From positions 868,001 through 932,000 of the forward strand of contig NZ_BAAAFQ010000004.1 of NCBI RefSeq assembly GCF_039523615.1: a stretch of 64,000 nucleotides of DNA, in the 5' to 3' direction. The DNA comes from Psychrosphaera haliotis. GTDB lineage: Bacteria; Pseudomonadota; Gammaproteobacteria; Enterobacterales; Alteromonadaceae. Shown in pieces: positions 34,232 to 44,073 of the stretch (within the stretch, counting starts at the first letter, position 1; every line of letters starts with the position of its first letter). Below the pieces are notes generated by a model. That model was not told the origin of the DNA and did no database searches. It was given only the letters and a program-made list of their open reading frames with translations. Position numbers and translations under genes: made by a program.

Positions 34232-35521
34232 TTAGTGGCTACTTTGCCATTTTTCAATGCCATAGCCCATTTGTTTATTTAAACGTTGTTGGTCTATTTT
34301 GCTAATACGCACGCTTAAAACAAAATGACCATTTTCGTCTATTTTCTCATCCAAGATTCCGTTGAGCTGATACAACTCTGCTCTTAGTTTACCCTCTTGT
34401 GGCGGTAGAATAAGCTCTACATCCCACATTGCAAGACCAAGCAACTCTGACATTGCTTGTTGAACAAGCTCTAGGCCTTGGGCTTTTTGAGCAGTTAACC
34501 AAACGGATACCGGCTTGCCTTCATCGTTTCGCTCAATGTGTGGCTCAGCGTCTTTTAATAAATCAATTTTGTTAAATACAAGTAATTGAGGAATATCGTC
34601 CGCTTCAATCTCCCTTAACACTTCTTCAACTTGGAAGATATTGTCACTACGTCTAGGGTCAGCAACATCAATCACATGAAGTTGAAGGTCTGCTTCTCTC
34701 GTTTCCGTTAACGTTGCTTTAAACGCCGCGACCAAGTCATGTGGTAAGTGACGAATAAAACCAACCGTATCTGCAAGAATTGTCTCGCCAACATCCGCTA
34801 AATCTATTTTTCTTAATGTTGGGTCTAACGTAGCAAACAATTGATCAGCCGCATACACATCAGCATTTGTTAGTGCATTAAACAATGTTGATTTACCGGC
34901 GTTGGTATACCCAACTAACGATACCGTTGGTACTTCCGCTTTTTTGCGAGAGCGACGACCTTGTTCACGCTGCTTAGATACTTTTTCTAGTCGAGAAAGT
35001 ATGTGAGAAATTCGAGCTCGTAATAAACGTCTATCTGTCTCTAACTGAGTTTCACCTGGACCTCGTAAACCAATACCACCTTTTTGGCGCTCTAAATGAG
35101 TCCAACCTCTGATTAATCGGGTAGAGATATGTTTCAACTGTGCAAGCTCAACTTGTAACTTACCTTCATGAGTTCTTGCTCGCTGGGCAAAGATATCAAG
35201 AATAAGACCAGTTCTGTCTAATACTCTACACTGAAACAGCGCTTCTAAGTTACGCTCTTGAGAAGGCGATAAAGAGTGATTAAATATTACAATGTCTGCG
35301 CCTTCGGCTTGCACCGCATCTGCTATTTCCTGAGCTTTGCCGGTACCTACATAATATTTTGCGTCTGGGGAGTGTCTGCTTGTTGTGATTACAGCAAGCG
35401 TAGAAACGCCTGCAGAGGATACTAATAATCCAAGTTCTTCGATGTCTTCTCTGTCATTTTCAGCAGAAAAATTAACGTGTACTAAAACGGCCTGTTCGCC
35501 GACTTCATATCTATCAAACAA
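34232..35521 (-). CDS. hflX: Ribosome-splitting GTPase HflX
   Basis: The 429 residues include an N-terminal HflX domain (~1-110), a linking helical segment with GGIGLRGPGETQLETDRR, and a G domain with GYTNAGKST (204-212), DTVGF (G3) and NKID (G4). HflX splits stalled 70S ribosomes under stress. The start is TTG 35521 with AGGA seven bases upstream, and alignment with known HflX supports MFDRYEVGEQ as the true N-terminus. Confidence 0.96.
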   Translation of the reverse strand: MFDRYEVGEQAVLVHVNFSAENDREDIEELGLLVSSAGVSTLAVITTSRHSPDAKYYVGTGKAQEIADAVQAEGADIVIFNHSLSPSQERNLEALFQCRVLDRTGLILDIFAQRARTHEGKLQVELAQLKHISTRLIRGWTHLERQKGGIGLRGPGETQLETDRRLLRARISHILSRLEKVSKQREQGRRSRKKAEVPTVSLVGYTNAGKSTLFNALTNADVYAADQLFATLDPTLRKIDLADVGETILADTVGFIRHLPHDLVAAFKATLTETREADLQLHVIDVADPRRSDNIFQVEEVLREIEADDIPQLLVFNKIDLLKDAEPHIERNDEGKPVSVWLTAQKAQGLELVQQAMSELLGLAMWDVELILPPQEGKLRAELYQLNGILDEKIDENGHFVLSVRISKIDQQRLNKQMGYGIEKWQSSH

Positions 35522-35567
35522 ATGTTTATCCTGGGTTGGGGTTGATTAATTTTGCACAGTTAAAATG

Positions 35568-35600
35568 CAAAAAAGGAAATACGTTTATACGTATTCCCTT
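35568..35600 (-). terminator. hfq terminator before hflX
   Basis: On the minus strand GGAATACGT pairs with ACGTATTTCC around a short loop and is followed by TTTTTTGC. It sits between hfq and hflX, so hflX expression needs readthrough or its own promoter. Confidence 0.75.
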
Positions 35601-35634
35601 TCAAAATTAGTTTAATAATTATTGAAAATAATAA

Positions 35635-35883
35635 TTATTGTTCTGGTTCTTCATTACCAGCGTAATGCGGGTTGGTCTGGAATGGTCGCGCAGGCACTAT
35701 TGTTGAGATTGCATGCTTATAAACCATTTGACTCAATGTATTTTTTAACAAAATGACAAACTGATCAAATGATTCAACCTGACCTTGTAATTTTATACCG
35801 TTCACTAAATAGATCGAAACTGGGATTCGTTCACGACGTAATGCATTTAAAAACGGGTCTTGTAAGGACTGCCCCTTGGCCAT
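35635..35883 (-). CDS. hfq: RNA chaperone Hfq
   Basis: The 82 residues include the Sm1 and Sm2 motifs (QDPFLNALRRERIPVSIYLVNG ends Sm1; Sm2 has YKHAISTIVPARP). It pairs small RNAs with mRNAs. The start chosen is ATG 35883 (MAKGQSLQ) with AAGGA nine bases upstream; an in-frame TTG six bases earlier sits too close to that site. The C-terminal tail is short (about 13 residues). Confidence 0.97.
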   Translation of the reverse strand: MAKGQSLQDPFLNALRRERIPVSIYLVNGIKLQGQVESFDQFVILLKNTLSQMVYKHAISTIVPARPFQTNPHYAGNEEPEQ

Positions 35884-35971
35884 TGTCAATGTTCCTTCTT
35901 TTAGTTTTATTATTTATTGTTTTTGTTAGGTAAACCTTTGCACATTAACGATAATACAACTTTGTCTAAGA

Positions 35972-36901
35972 CTAGCTTAGCGAGTTTATTATCCGTTGCA
36001 AGTTTTCTTTTTGTTTTCCTACTTCTAGGTACATCACGTTAGGCCAACTTCGTAACCACGTAAGCTGCCTTTTTGCCAACTGCCTTGTGGCTACAACACC
36101 ACGAAAAACCATTTCATTCCAGTCAAGCTCACCTTTTAGATGCTGCCACATTTGGCGATATCCTACGGCTCGTATTGACGGTAAATCTAAATGCAAGTCA
36201 GGTCTTTGGATTAAACTTTCCACTTCCCCTTTAAACCCTTGCTCTAACATAATATCAAAACGTTGCTCTATTCTTTTGTGTAGCTCAGTTTTATCATCAC
36301 ACATAAAAGCGAACTGCTTGATATTATAAGGTATCGGCTGTTTTTCCTGAGACATTAACTCAGTCATCGACTTTCCACTTATCAGGTACACTTCGTATGC
36401 CCGATTGATTCTTTGCGGATCGTTTGGATGAATTCGTTTTGCTGCTACCGGATCAACTTCAGCTAATAAGTCATGAACATGTTGCCAACCTTTATCGTTT
36501 GCCAACGTTTCTATTTGTGTTCTTATTTCACTGTTGGCTTCCGGTAAATCAGATATCCCTTCAACTAAAGCCTTAAAATACATCATGGTACCGCCAACTA
36601 ATATAGGGGTTTTCCCCTTATTGAAGCTTTTTTCGATAGCCTTTAACGCATCTTTTCTAAAATCAGCAGCGGAATAAACTTCAGCTGGATCTAAAAAGCT
36701 AATAAGTTGATGCGGATATTTTGATAGCTCATCTGGCGTTGGTTTTGCGGTCCCAATATCCATGCCCTTGTATATAAGAGCGGAGTCGACACTTATCAAG
36801 TCACCATTGATTAAATCGGCCAGCTGCATCGCTAAATCAGTTTTTCCTGATGCTGTTGGGCCCATAATAGAAATTACGGTTTTATTTTCGTTTTCAAACA
36901 T
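35972..36901 (-). CDS. miaA: tRNA dimethylallyltransferase
   Basis: The 309 residues have the P-loop GPTASGKT (14-21), the catalytic DSALIYKGMDIGTAKP segment and the RRAYEVY-like RINRAYEVYL. A C-terminal helical part ends in WLRSWPNVMYLE. It prenylates A37 of tRNAs reading UNN codons. It follows mutL by 36 bp and precedes hfq by 88 bp, the conserved order. Confidence 0.97.
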   Translation of the reverse strand: MFENENKTVISIMGPTASGKTDLAMQLADLINGDLISVDSALIYKGMDIGTAKPTPDELSKYPHQLISFLDPAEVYSAADFRKDALKAIEKSFNKGKTPILVGGTMMYFKALVEGISDLPEANSEIRTQIETLANDKGWQHVHDLLAEVDPVAAKRIHPNDPQRINRAYEVYLISGKSMTELMSQEKQPIPYNIKQFAFMCDDKTELHKRIEQRFDIMLEQGFKGEVESLIQRPDLHLDLPSIRAVGYRQMWQHLKGELDWNEMVFRGVVATRQLAKRQLTWLRSWPNVMYLEVGKQKENLQRIINSLS

Positions 36902-36937
36902 TGATCAAGGTTTCTCTGAAGGTTGTCGTTTAAACGG

Positions 36938-38788
36938 TTAAAGCGTTTTAAATAATTGCTGCAGGTCTACAGGTTTTGCCACTAAAGACCATTTTATCGA
37001 AAAGTCGCTACTTTGTTTAAGTATATGCAATTGTTTGAGTATTTGCGCCTGTTCTAATGGAATACTGTCTGTTTGATTTAAGATATTAGTAATTATTCCA
37101 GTGGTAAGTTTGTCACGTTTAAGTAACTCGCTAAATAGCTCAGGCAAATATTGGCTATTACTTCTACTTCGAACAAACGTTGGCACTTGCTTTATAATCA
37201 AATAGTTTTGATGAATTTTAGTATCAAATCCACTGGCTAATATTTCTTGCTCATAGGCCTTAAATTTAGTGAGTTCTGACTCAGTTAGTTTAATTCTGAT
37301 AGGCACAAGTAATGGAGCTGGCTTCAACTGTTCCGTCGTTAATGAGCTTGTAGAGTGCGAGTGAGAGTTAGAATCAAATAACTCCGACAGATCTATTACC
37401 CAATGTTCATTTTGATATTGTATTAAAGCGTGTCTCAGTTGAGTAAAAAGGATACTGAAATCACTGCTAGCGTCACTAACACTCTTAACCTGTGATGTTG
37501 GTTTAGTTTGGTTCGACGAGTCTATACCTACTTTATCACTTAATGGTTTTTTGTATTCGGCATGCGGGGCGTTCAATAATGCAGAAGAAACATCTTCAAA
37601 TAGTGATGGATTTACCGATTCCACTGAGTGTTGCTTTGGTTTTAAACCGGAGAATGTAGAGGGGTTGCTGTAGCTTGTCCCTGCCTTTTCACTCAGCGTT
37701 TTAGGTTTTTCGTTTGCAATAACAGTGTTTAAAGCTTGTGGTTCCGCTAGCCACTCTGGTGCCGTTTGTTGTACTTGATGAAAGTCAGTTAAACCTTCTT
37801 GAATAGTTCCAACAATTAAGTCATGCAGTAATCTTGAATGATGAAAGCGCACTTCGTGTTTAGCTGGATGAACATTTACATCAACCTCGTTAGCTGGCAG
37901 TTCAACAAATAAAACATATTCCGGTTGTTGTTCTGAATTTAATGAGCTTGAATATGCCTGACGAATGGCATGCTGAATCAGCTTGTCCCTCATCATTCGA
38001 CCATTTACAAAAGAGTATTGCGCAGGATTTACCGACTTACATTCACTTGGTGACTTTGCCCAAATGGATATGGAAATATTGTCATATTGAGCGGTTCTAA
38101 TACTCGACTGCTCGACAAACTGTGTATTAATCACTTCGGCTATTCGAGCTGACTGCTGAGCGACCTTATCTTCCGTTTGAGACTGAGCTCGATAGCGCTT
38201 AACGACTTTGTTATTGTGTTGAAGTACAAAACTGACGTCTGGTCTGCTCATGGCGATTCGACGAATCAGGCTTTCAATATGACTAAATTCTGTTTTTTCG
38301 GCTCGTAAAAACTTTCGGCGGGCTGGCGTATTAAAAAATAAATCTAAAACTTCAACTGTGGTGCCATTTGGATGCGCAGCAGGCTTAACATCAACCTCCA
38401 TATCTAACCCTTCTGCAATCGCAGACCAGGCTTCGCTTTGAGACTCAGGCTTAGATGTCATGGTTAGTCTTGCTACAGAGCTTATTGAGGCTAATGCTTC
38501 ACCTCGGAAGCCTAAGCTTAAAATAGCTTCTAAGTCAGATATATTGGTAATTTTACTGGTTGCATGTCGAGATAACGCTAGCGCTAACTGGTCTTTTTGA
38601 ATGCCTTTGCCATCATCTTTTATTAAGATTTTTTTATGGCCACCGCGCTCAATATCGATCTCGACTTTTGTGGCACCGGCATCAAGTGCATTCTCAACCA
38701 ATTCTTTCACTACCGACGCGGGACGCTCTACCACTTCACCGGCGGCGATTTGGTTTGCCAATTGTGGCGGTAATATTTTAATTGTCAT
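36938..38788 (-). CDS. mutL: DNA mismatch repair protein MutL
   Basis: The 616 residues include an N-terminal GHKL ATPase with ENALDAGAT, DDGKGI, HATSKI and GFRGEALASI (residues ~30-105). A transducer domain (to ~330), a Ser/Thr/Pro/Gln-rich linker (~340-440) and a C-terminal dimerisation domain (~445-616) follow. The DQHAxxExxxxE endonuclease motif is not present, as in MutH-dependent gammaproteobacteria. It couples MutS to MutH. Confidence 0.96.
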   Translation of the reverse strand: MTIKILPPQLANQIAAGEVVERPASVVKELVENALDAGATKVEIDIERGGHKKILIKDDGKGIQKDQLALALSRHATSKITNISDLEAILSLGFRGEALASISSVARLTMTSKPESQSEAWSAIAEGLDMEVDVKPAAHPNGTTVEVLDLFFNTPARRKFLRAEKTEFSHIESLIRRIAMSRPDVSFVLQHNNKVVKRYRAQSQTEDKVAQQSARIAEVINTQFVEQSSIRTAQYDNISISIWAKSPSECKSVNPAQYSFVNGRMMRDKLIQHAIRQAYSSSLNSEQQPEYVLFVELPANEVDVNVHPAKHEVRFHHSRLLHDLIVGTIQEGLTDFHQVQQTAPEWLAEPQALNTVIANEKPKTLSEKAGTSYSNPSTFSGLKPKQHSVESVNPSLFEDVSSALLNAPHAEYKKPLSDKVGIDSSNQTKPTSQVKSVSDASSDFSILFTQLRHALIQYQNEHWVIDLSELFDSNSHSHSTSSLTTEQLKPAPLLVPIRIKLTESELTKFKAYEQEILASGFDTKIHQNYLIIKQVPTFVRSRSNSQYLPELFSELLKRDKLTTGIITNILNQTDSIPLEQAQILKQLHILKQSSDFSIKWSLVAKPVDLQQLFKTL

Positions 38789-38796
38789 TGGCTGAC

Positions 38797-40107
38797 TTAT
38801 GACTGAGGAATGGAAAGGACCTGACCAACTTTGATCATGTCATTTTTAAGTCGATTGGCAGCTTTAATGGAAGAAACGCTAACTTTATAATTTTGCGCCA
38901 CAAGTGACAATGACTCGCCACTTCTTACCTTGTGCTTTAACACTTTATGAAGCTTGGCGTATCGAGTGCCATCAGGTGGACGTTTTTTAAAATGCGTTTT
39001 TACAGCGTTAACAATAGCTTTAGCAAGACGGTTTTGCTGCCATGCGTTGGTCAGCATTTTTTCTTCTCTAGGGTTAGAGATAAAACCACCTTCCACTAAT
39101 ATGGACGGAATATCAGGTGACTTTAAGACACCTAAACTTGCCGACTGAGGCTTGCGTTGATGAAGTTTTGTAATCTTTTTTAGCTCGCCTAATACAGTAT
39201 TTGCAACTGTGAAGCCTTGGTCGCGAGAATGGTCCATTGATAAATCTATAAAGGTTCTGGCTAAATACTTTTCTGTATTTGTATCTTTTAACGCTTCCGA
39301 TACACCACCAAGCAGCTGGCCGTACTCTTCTCGTCTTTCTAACGAACGACCGACTTCAGTGGTTGCTCTTCTGTTACTTTGAACCCAAACCGAAGCGCCA
39401 TTTGGGCCTGGCGAAGTGAAGGCATCTGCATGCACAGAGATTAATAAATCGGCTTTCGCATCTCGTGCTTTTTTTGTTCGTTTATTAAGATCAATATAAT
39501 AATCACCGGTACGAGTCATAATAGCTCGCATACCGTTTTCTTTATTGATGAGACTCTCTATTTTCTTAGCTAGCTTTAACGTGACATGTTTTTCATAAGT
39601 GCCTGCGCGACCAATAGAGCCTGGGTCTTCACCGCCATGACCAGCATCAATAGCAATGACAATGTCTCGGTCTGTTTCAATTTTACGCTTAGCCTGTTGA
39701 ACTTTCTCTTCAGCATTAAAAAGGTCAACCACTAGTCGGTGACCGTAAGGCCCCGCAGGAACTAATGCAAATAGCATTGGGTTTACATTCTGTGAAAGGT
39801 CTAAAACAAGACGTGTTGAACCTTTACTTTTTGGTGTGCTTTTTCGGACATTTGTTAATACTTTGGCATCATCGGCAAGACCATCTAATGACGTAGACAA
39901 CTTTGTGTTTTTTAGATCAATAACCAGACGTTGAGGATTTTTAAGTTCAAAGTAGGTGTATTCTGCAGGTCCTGATAAGTCTAAAACCACTCGAGTTGAA
40001 TCCGGCGCTGGCCAAATACGAATACCATCAATCTTTTCACCAGCAACACTTTGAGGTGCTAGTAAAAGTAGGCAAAAAATAACTAACGAATGTATTAGTT
40101 TAGACAC
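38797..40107 (-). CDS. amiB: N-acetylmuramoyl-L-alanine amidase (AmiB type) with AMIN and LysM
   Basis: This 436-residue exported enzyme has a signal at ~1-22 and an AMIN domain at ~25-130. The Amidase_3 zinc domain (~147-370) has His157 (DAGHGGEDPG), Glu172 and His226 (SVHADAF) as ligands and VEGGFISN carrying the catalytic Glu. A C-terminal LysM lies at ~391-434. It splits septal peptidoglycan and usually needs EnvC/NlpD activation. GTG start. Conserved place between tsaE and mutL (8 bp before mutL). Confidence 0.94.
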   Translation of the reverse strand: MSKLIHSLVIFCLLLLAPQSVAGEKIDGIRIWPAPDSTRVVLDLSGPAEYTYFELKNPQRLVIDLKNTKLSTSLDGLADDAKVLTNVRKSTPKSKGSTRLVLDLSQNVNPMLFALVPAGPYGHRLVVDLFNAEEKVQQAKRKIETDRDIVIAIDAGHGGEDPGSIGRAGTYEKHVTLKLAKKIESLINKENGMRAIMTRTGDYYIDLNKRTKKARDAKADLLISVHADAFTSPGPNGASVWVQSNRRATTEVGRSLERREEYGQLLGGVSEALKDTNTEKYLARTFIDLSMDHSRDQGFTVANTVLGELKKITKLHQRKPQSASLGVLKSPDIPSILVEGGFISNPREEKMLTNAWQQNRLAKAIVNAVKTHFKKRPPDGTRYAKLHKVLKHKVRSGESLSLVAQNYKVSVSSIKAANRLKNDMIKVGQVLSIPQS

Positions 40108-40135
40108 TGTAAAAATTTAACCTCATAACCACTTA

Positions 40136-40603
40136 TTAATACTTGGACTCTATTTTTAAAACAGTCTGCTCGCCTATTTCCGATAAGGCTTGAAGCCTTA
40201 TTTCACGCTGTTCGTCGGCATATGTCAAATATAACTCAAGGTCTGCCTTAGGTAAAAAGGCTTGGCCCTTTTCTGGCCACTCAATTAAACATAGCGCTTT
40301 GTCATTAAAATAATCACGAAAGCCCATAAATTCAAGCTCTTCTGGGTCCGCCAAACGGTAAAGGTCAAAGTGATATGCACTTATATTCTCAAGCTCATAA
40401 GGTTCTACCAAAGTATAAGTTGGCGACTTTACTCGACCATTGTGACCTAAGCCTTGAATAATGCCTCGACTTAATGTGGTTTTACCCGCACCTAAATCAC
40501 CATGAAGAAATATGGTCATGCCCTGCGACAAAGACTGCGCAATATGATTGCCCATTGCAACCGTTGCTTCTTCATTTTCTAATATGGTTGAAAACTCTTT
40601 CAT
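40136..40603 (-). CDS. tsaE: tRNA threonylcarbamoyladenosine biosynthesis ATPase TsaE
   Basis: The 155-residue P-loop protein has HGDLGAGKTTLSRGI (Walker A near residue 38), KSPTYTLVEPY and LCLIEWPEKG. It drives the TsaB-TsaC-TsaD complex that makes t6A37. It begins 18 bp after rng. In E. coli tsaE instead follows nnr, which is missing here. Confidence 0.96.
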   Translation of the reverse strand: MKEFSTILENEEATVAMGNHIAQSLSQGMTIFLHGDLGAGKTTLSRGIIQGLGHNGRVKSPTYTLVEPYELENISAYHFDLYRLADPEELEFMGFRDYFNDKALCLIEWPEKGQAFLPKADLELYLTYADEQREIRLQALSEIGEQTVLKIESKY

Positions 40604-40620
40604 GACCTTTTGAAACCCTA

Positions 40621-42093
40621 CTACATCATTACTACGTCAAACTGGTCCTGATTATACATAGGTTCCGTTTTGACTTTAATTTGTTTACCAATAAATACTT
40701 CAAGCTCTGCTAGGTTATGATATTCATCGTTTATTAGCGATTCAGCCACGGCAGGTGAAGCATAAACAATAAATTGATCGGCTTTATAAGCTCGGTTTAC
40801 ACGAACAATTTCACGCAATAATTCGGCACAAATAGTTTCTACCGTTTTTACATAACCTCGACCTTTACAAGCTGGACAGGTGCCACATAAAACGTGCTCT
40901 AAACTTTCTCGTGTGCGCTTTCTCGTCATTTCAACTAAGCCTAAACTTGAGAAACCATTGATCTTAGTTTTGACTTTGTCTTTACTCAAAGCCAGCTCCA
41001 AACTGTGTAGGACTCGACGTTGATGGTCAGTACTGTCCATATCAATAAAGTCGATAATGATGATGCCACCTAGATTACGCAACCTTAATTGACGAGCAAT
41101 GGCTTGTGTTGCCTCACTATTGGTATTAAATATAGTGTCTTCTAAGCTTCGGTGTCCCACAAAAGCACCAGTATTTATATCTATTGTGGTCATTGCTTCC
41201 GTTTGGTCAATAACCAAATAGCCGCCGGATTTTAACTCTACCTTTTTGTCTAATGCGCGCTTAATTTCAGCTTCTACATCAAACAAATCAAAGATTGGAC
41301 GCTCACCAGGGTAATACTCTAGCTTAGACGTCATCTCTGGCATAAACTCTTCAGTAAATGCGGTAAGTTCGCCATACATCAATTTAGAGTCAATTCGAAC
41401 ACGCTCAAGTTCGTCGGTAATAAAGTCTCGGATCACTCTAAACGCTAGGCTTAAGTCTTCGTATAAAACGGCTTGATTACGCGTTTTTTTCTTTTTCTTT
41501 ATAATTTTTTGCCACAGTTTTTTTAAGAATAAAGCATCTTGTGCCAATTCCTCTTTGCCTGCGCCTTCAGCCGCAGTGCGCACGATAAAGGCGCCTTCAC
41601 CTTCTTCGTAATGCTCTTCAACTATGGATTTTAAACGGCTTCGTTCTCTGTCATTTTCTATTCGCTGTGAAATACCAACATGTTTTGAGTCTGGCATAAA
41701 TACTAAGTATCGAGAAGGCAACGTAATATCCGTCGTCAGTCTCGCACCTTTTGTGCCTAGTGGGTCTTTAACTACCTGAACGATAATTTTCTGTCCTTCA
41801 CGAACTAACTCTTTAATGTCTCTTGCGGTATTGCTATTGGAGGTAATCTGATCTTTTTCATCGTCATAAGTAATGATGTCGGATGCGTGCAAAAATGCGG
41901 CTTTTTCCATCCCTATATCAACAAACGCGGCTTGCATACCAGGCAAGACTCTACTTACTTTGCCTAAGTAGATGTTGCCAACAATTCCGCTCGCACTTTG
42001 ACGCTCAACGTGAAGTTCTTGCAACATGCCATTCTCAACCGCTGCAACTCTTGTTTCACTTGGAGTAACGTTAACTAGTAACTCTACACTCAT
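40621..42093 (-). CDS. rng: Ribonuclease G
   Basis: The 490 residues include an S1 domain (~35-125) interrupted by an acidic insert. The catalytic region has Asp305 (TTIDINTG) and Asp348 (DFIDMD), and the zinc link is CGTCPACKG (Cys403, 406, 409). It lacks the long C-terminal scaffold of RNase E. It trims the 5' end of 16S rRNA and cuts some mRNAs. It starts 1 bp after the maf stop, in the mreBCD-maf-rng string. Confidence 0.97.
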   Translation of the reverse strand: MSVELLVNVTPSETRVAAVENGMLQELHVERQSASGIVGNIYLGKVSRVLPGMQAAFVDIGMEKAAFLHASDIITYDDEKDQITSNSNTARDIKELVREGQKIIVQVVKDPLGTKGARLTTDITLPSRYLVFMPDSKHVGISQRIENDRERSRLKSIVEEHYEEGEGAFIVRTAAEGAGKEELAQDALFLKKLWQKIIKKKKKTRNQAVLYEDLSLAFRVIRDFITDELERVRIDSKLMYGELTAFTEEFMPEMTSKLEYYPGERPIFDLFDVEAEIKRALDKKVELKSGGYLVIDQTEAMTTIDINTGAFVGHRSLEDTIFNTNSEATQAIARQLRLRNLGGIIIIDFIDMDSTDHQRRVLHSLELALSKDKVKTKINGFSSLGLVEMTRKRTRESLEHVLCGTCPACKGRGYVKTVETICAELLREIVRVNRAYKADQFIVYASPAVAESLINDEYHNLAELEVFIGKQIKVKTEPMYNQDQFDVVMM

Positions 42094-42094
42094 A

Positions 42095-42658
42095 CTACTT
42101 AAATTCCTTCAATGTCGCGTCTAATTCAACGAGTGGTAATCCGACAACCGCACTCACACTACCATTTATAGAAGTAACAAATTTGCCACCTATACCTTGT
42201 ATGGCATAAGAACCGGCCTTATCTTGTGGCTCTCCGGTATGCCAATAGTCAATAACTTGCTGCTCGGTTACTGTTGCAAATAGCACGCTTGTAATTACCG
42301 TTTTAGTCACTGTTTTAGCTTTAGTAACTACACTATAGGCCGTCATTACTTGATGTTCTTTGCCTGATAACGCCATTAACATGCTTATGCATTCTTCCAG
42401 GCTTTCTGGTTTACCTAATATCTCGCCATTGTTAACCACTGTCGTATCTGAACCAATAACCAATGAGTCTTCAGGGCTGATGATCTTATTAAATATGGCA
42501 ACGGCTTTTTGATTTGCAAGTCGCTCAACGTAATGTTGAGGATCTTCGTTATCTAAAACGGACTCATCGATATCGGCACTTTGTTGCTCAAAACTTGGAA
42601 CTAAGTAACCGAGTAATTGTTTTCTTCTTGGAGACTGACTAGCGAGTATAATTTTCAT
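42095..42658 (-). CDS. maf: Maf family nucleotide pyrophosphatase (dTTP/UTP type)
   Basis: The 187 residues include SQSPRRKQLLGYL at the start, the conserved SDTTVV (general base Asp), GKPES and the DKAGSYAIQGIGG motif. Maf proteins hydrolyse non-canonical or canonical NTPs (YhdE class on dTTP/UTP and modified pyrimidines). It is 6 bp from mreD. Confidence 0.94.
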   Translation of the reverse strand: MKIILASQSPRRKQLLGYLVPSFEQQSADIDESVLDNEDPQHYVERLANQKAVAIFNKIISPEDSLVIGSDTTVVNNGEILGKPESLEECISMLMALSGKEHQVMTAYSVVTKAKTVTKTVITSVLFATVTEQQVIDYWHTGEPQDKAGSYAIQGIGGKFVTSINGSVSAVVGLPLVELDATLKEFK

Positions 42659-42664
42659 AAAGCC

Positions 42665-43153
42665 TCATCGTATTTTAAAGCGTCTTCTGTAACCACGAAG
42701 AACAGGAAACAACCATAGCCAAAAGAGGCTACTAGTAAGTGCTGGATACAAATACTCAATGGAAAAACTAACATCAATCAAAAATCGATTAGTCCAAAAA
42801 ATAACAAAATGGTAAAGAATCAAAAATATAAAAATAATAGACGCCTGTTGCCAGATAGAAAAGTTTCTTAATTTTTGAAAGTTATTAGCCGAGATATAAA
42901 TAACTAAGGACATAGCAAGGGCGTGAACGCCCAAAATAGTGCCGAGTAAAATATCCAATGCAAAACCTAATATCCAAGCTACGCCAACATTAACACGGTG
43001 CGGTAATGCCATGGTCCAATATATTAATACCAACGCTAACCAGTCTGGGCGAAATGCTTTTAATTCTAAAGGTAGCGGCATAATGCTTAAAATAAGCGCA
43101 ATAAAAAGAGTAATTCCAATGAACCACCATGAAGACTTTGTAATTCGAGCCAC
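42665..43153 (-). CDS. mreD: Rod-shape protein MreD
   Basis: This 162-residue integral membrane protein has about five helices (for example WWFIGITLFIALILSIMPLP). It is part of the MreBCD-RodZ-PBP2 elongasome. GTG start at 43153 overlaps the mreC stop by one base (TAGTG), indicating coupled translation. Confidence 0.95.
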   Translation of the reverse strand: MARITKSSWWFIGITLFIALILSIMPLPLELKAFRPDWLALVLIYWTMALPHRVNVGVAWILGFALDILLGTILGVHALAMSLVIYISANNFQKLRNFSIWQQASIIFIFLILYHFVIFWTNRFLIDVSFSIEYLYPALTSSLFWLWLFPVLRGYRRRFKIR

Positions 43154-43986
43154 TATTCAAGATCCTTTTTATCAGGCCACAGTAAAAGAACGTGCCTGAG
43201 TCTATTAACCTGTGCCACTGGGGATGCACTCACAATTAGAAATGGTTTTGAAGGATCGTTTTTTACCTCTTTAACCACTGCCACCGGGTAACCATCTGGG
43301 AATAACCCACCTAGGCCCGACGTAATTAATTTGTCGCCCACTTTAATATCAGTGTCGTGGGGCACATTATTAAGCACCATGCGGTTAATATCACCGGTAC
43401 CACTTACAATTGCTCTTATATCGTTTCTTAGATTGCGCACTGGTATCGCGTGGGTTTGATCCGTTAACAAAATAACTCGGGCGGTATTATTGCCCGTTGA
43501 TATTACCTGACCAACTACACCGAGCTCATCTATAACAGGTTGCCCAGCAAACACATCCGCAGACTGACCTTTGTCTATTAATACATTGTGTGAAAATGGG
43601 TGATTGGCTACCGCCATTATTTCAGCTACGACTTTTTTTGCTTCAATACGCGCGTTTGTATCGAGCAGCGCTCTTAGCTTAGCGTTTTCGTTAAGCAACA
43701 TTTGATAGCGTTGCAGCTTTTCGTTTTGGATGAGTTGTAAATTCTTTAGACGAGTATTTTCGTCTAAAATAAACTGTTTACGTGCCGCGTACTTTGAAAG
43801 GCTATCGATACTTTGTTGCGGTAAGTCCGCAATATATTGAATAGGAGCAACAACACTACTGAGAGTATTTCTAATTTGTTTTGAACTATCCGTATAAACA
43901 TCAACTGTCATTGCAACAATGCTTAATACAAAAACTATTGCAAATCTTAGTGTTAGGGCAGGTCCTGCGCCAAAAATGGGATTCAT
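43153..43986 (-). CDS. mreC: Rod-shape protein MreC
   Basis: The 277 residues (start ATG 43986, MNPIFGAGPALTLRF, AGG upstream; the frame is open to 44019) include a membrane helix (~12-30), a coiled coil (~50-100) and the MreC β-barrel part with GVVGQVISTG and a GLGGLFPDGYPV block. It links MreB to PBP2 in the periplasm. It follows mreB by 87 bp. Confidence 0.95.
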   Translation of the reverse strand: MNPIFGAGPALTLRFAIVFVLSIVAMTVDVYTDSSKQIRNTLSSVVAPIQYIADLPQQSIDSLSKYAARKQFILDENTRLKNLQLIQNEKLQRYQMLLNENAKLRALLDTNARIEAKKVVAEIMAVANHPFSHNVLIDKGQSADVFAGQPVIDELGVVGQVISTGNNTARVILLTDQTHAIPVRNLRNDIRAIVSGTGDINRMVLNNVPHDTDIKVGDKLITSGLGGLFPDGYPVAVVKEVKNDPSKPFLIVSASPVAQVNRLRHVLLLWPDKKDLE

Positions 43987-44073
43987 ACGGTTACCTAATA
44001 TTAAACGGATTGTCAGCAAAACGGCAGTCGAAACTGCCGTTATTGTTCAAGCTTTAATTACCTAACCAGACTA

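Noticed and set aside
37340..37700. A break or insertion in mutL because of the low-complexity middle
   Set aside because: The frame is continuous and the Ser/Thr/Gln-rich linker is normal for MutL between its ATPase and dimerisation domains.
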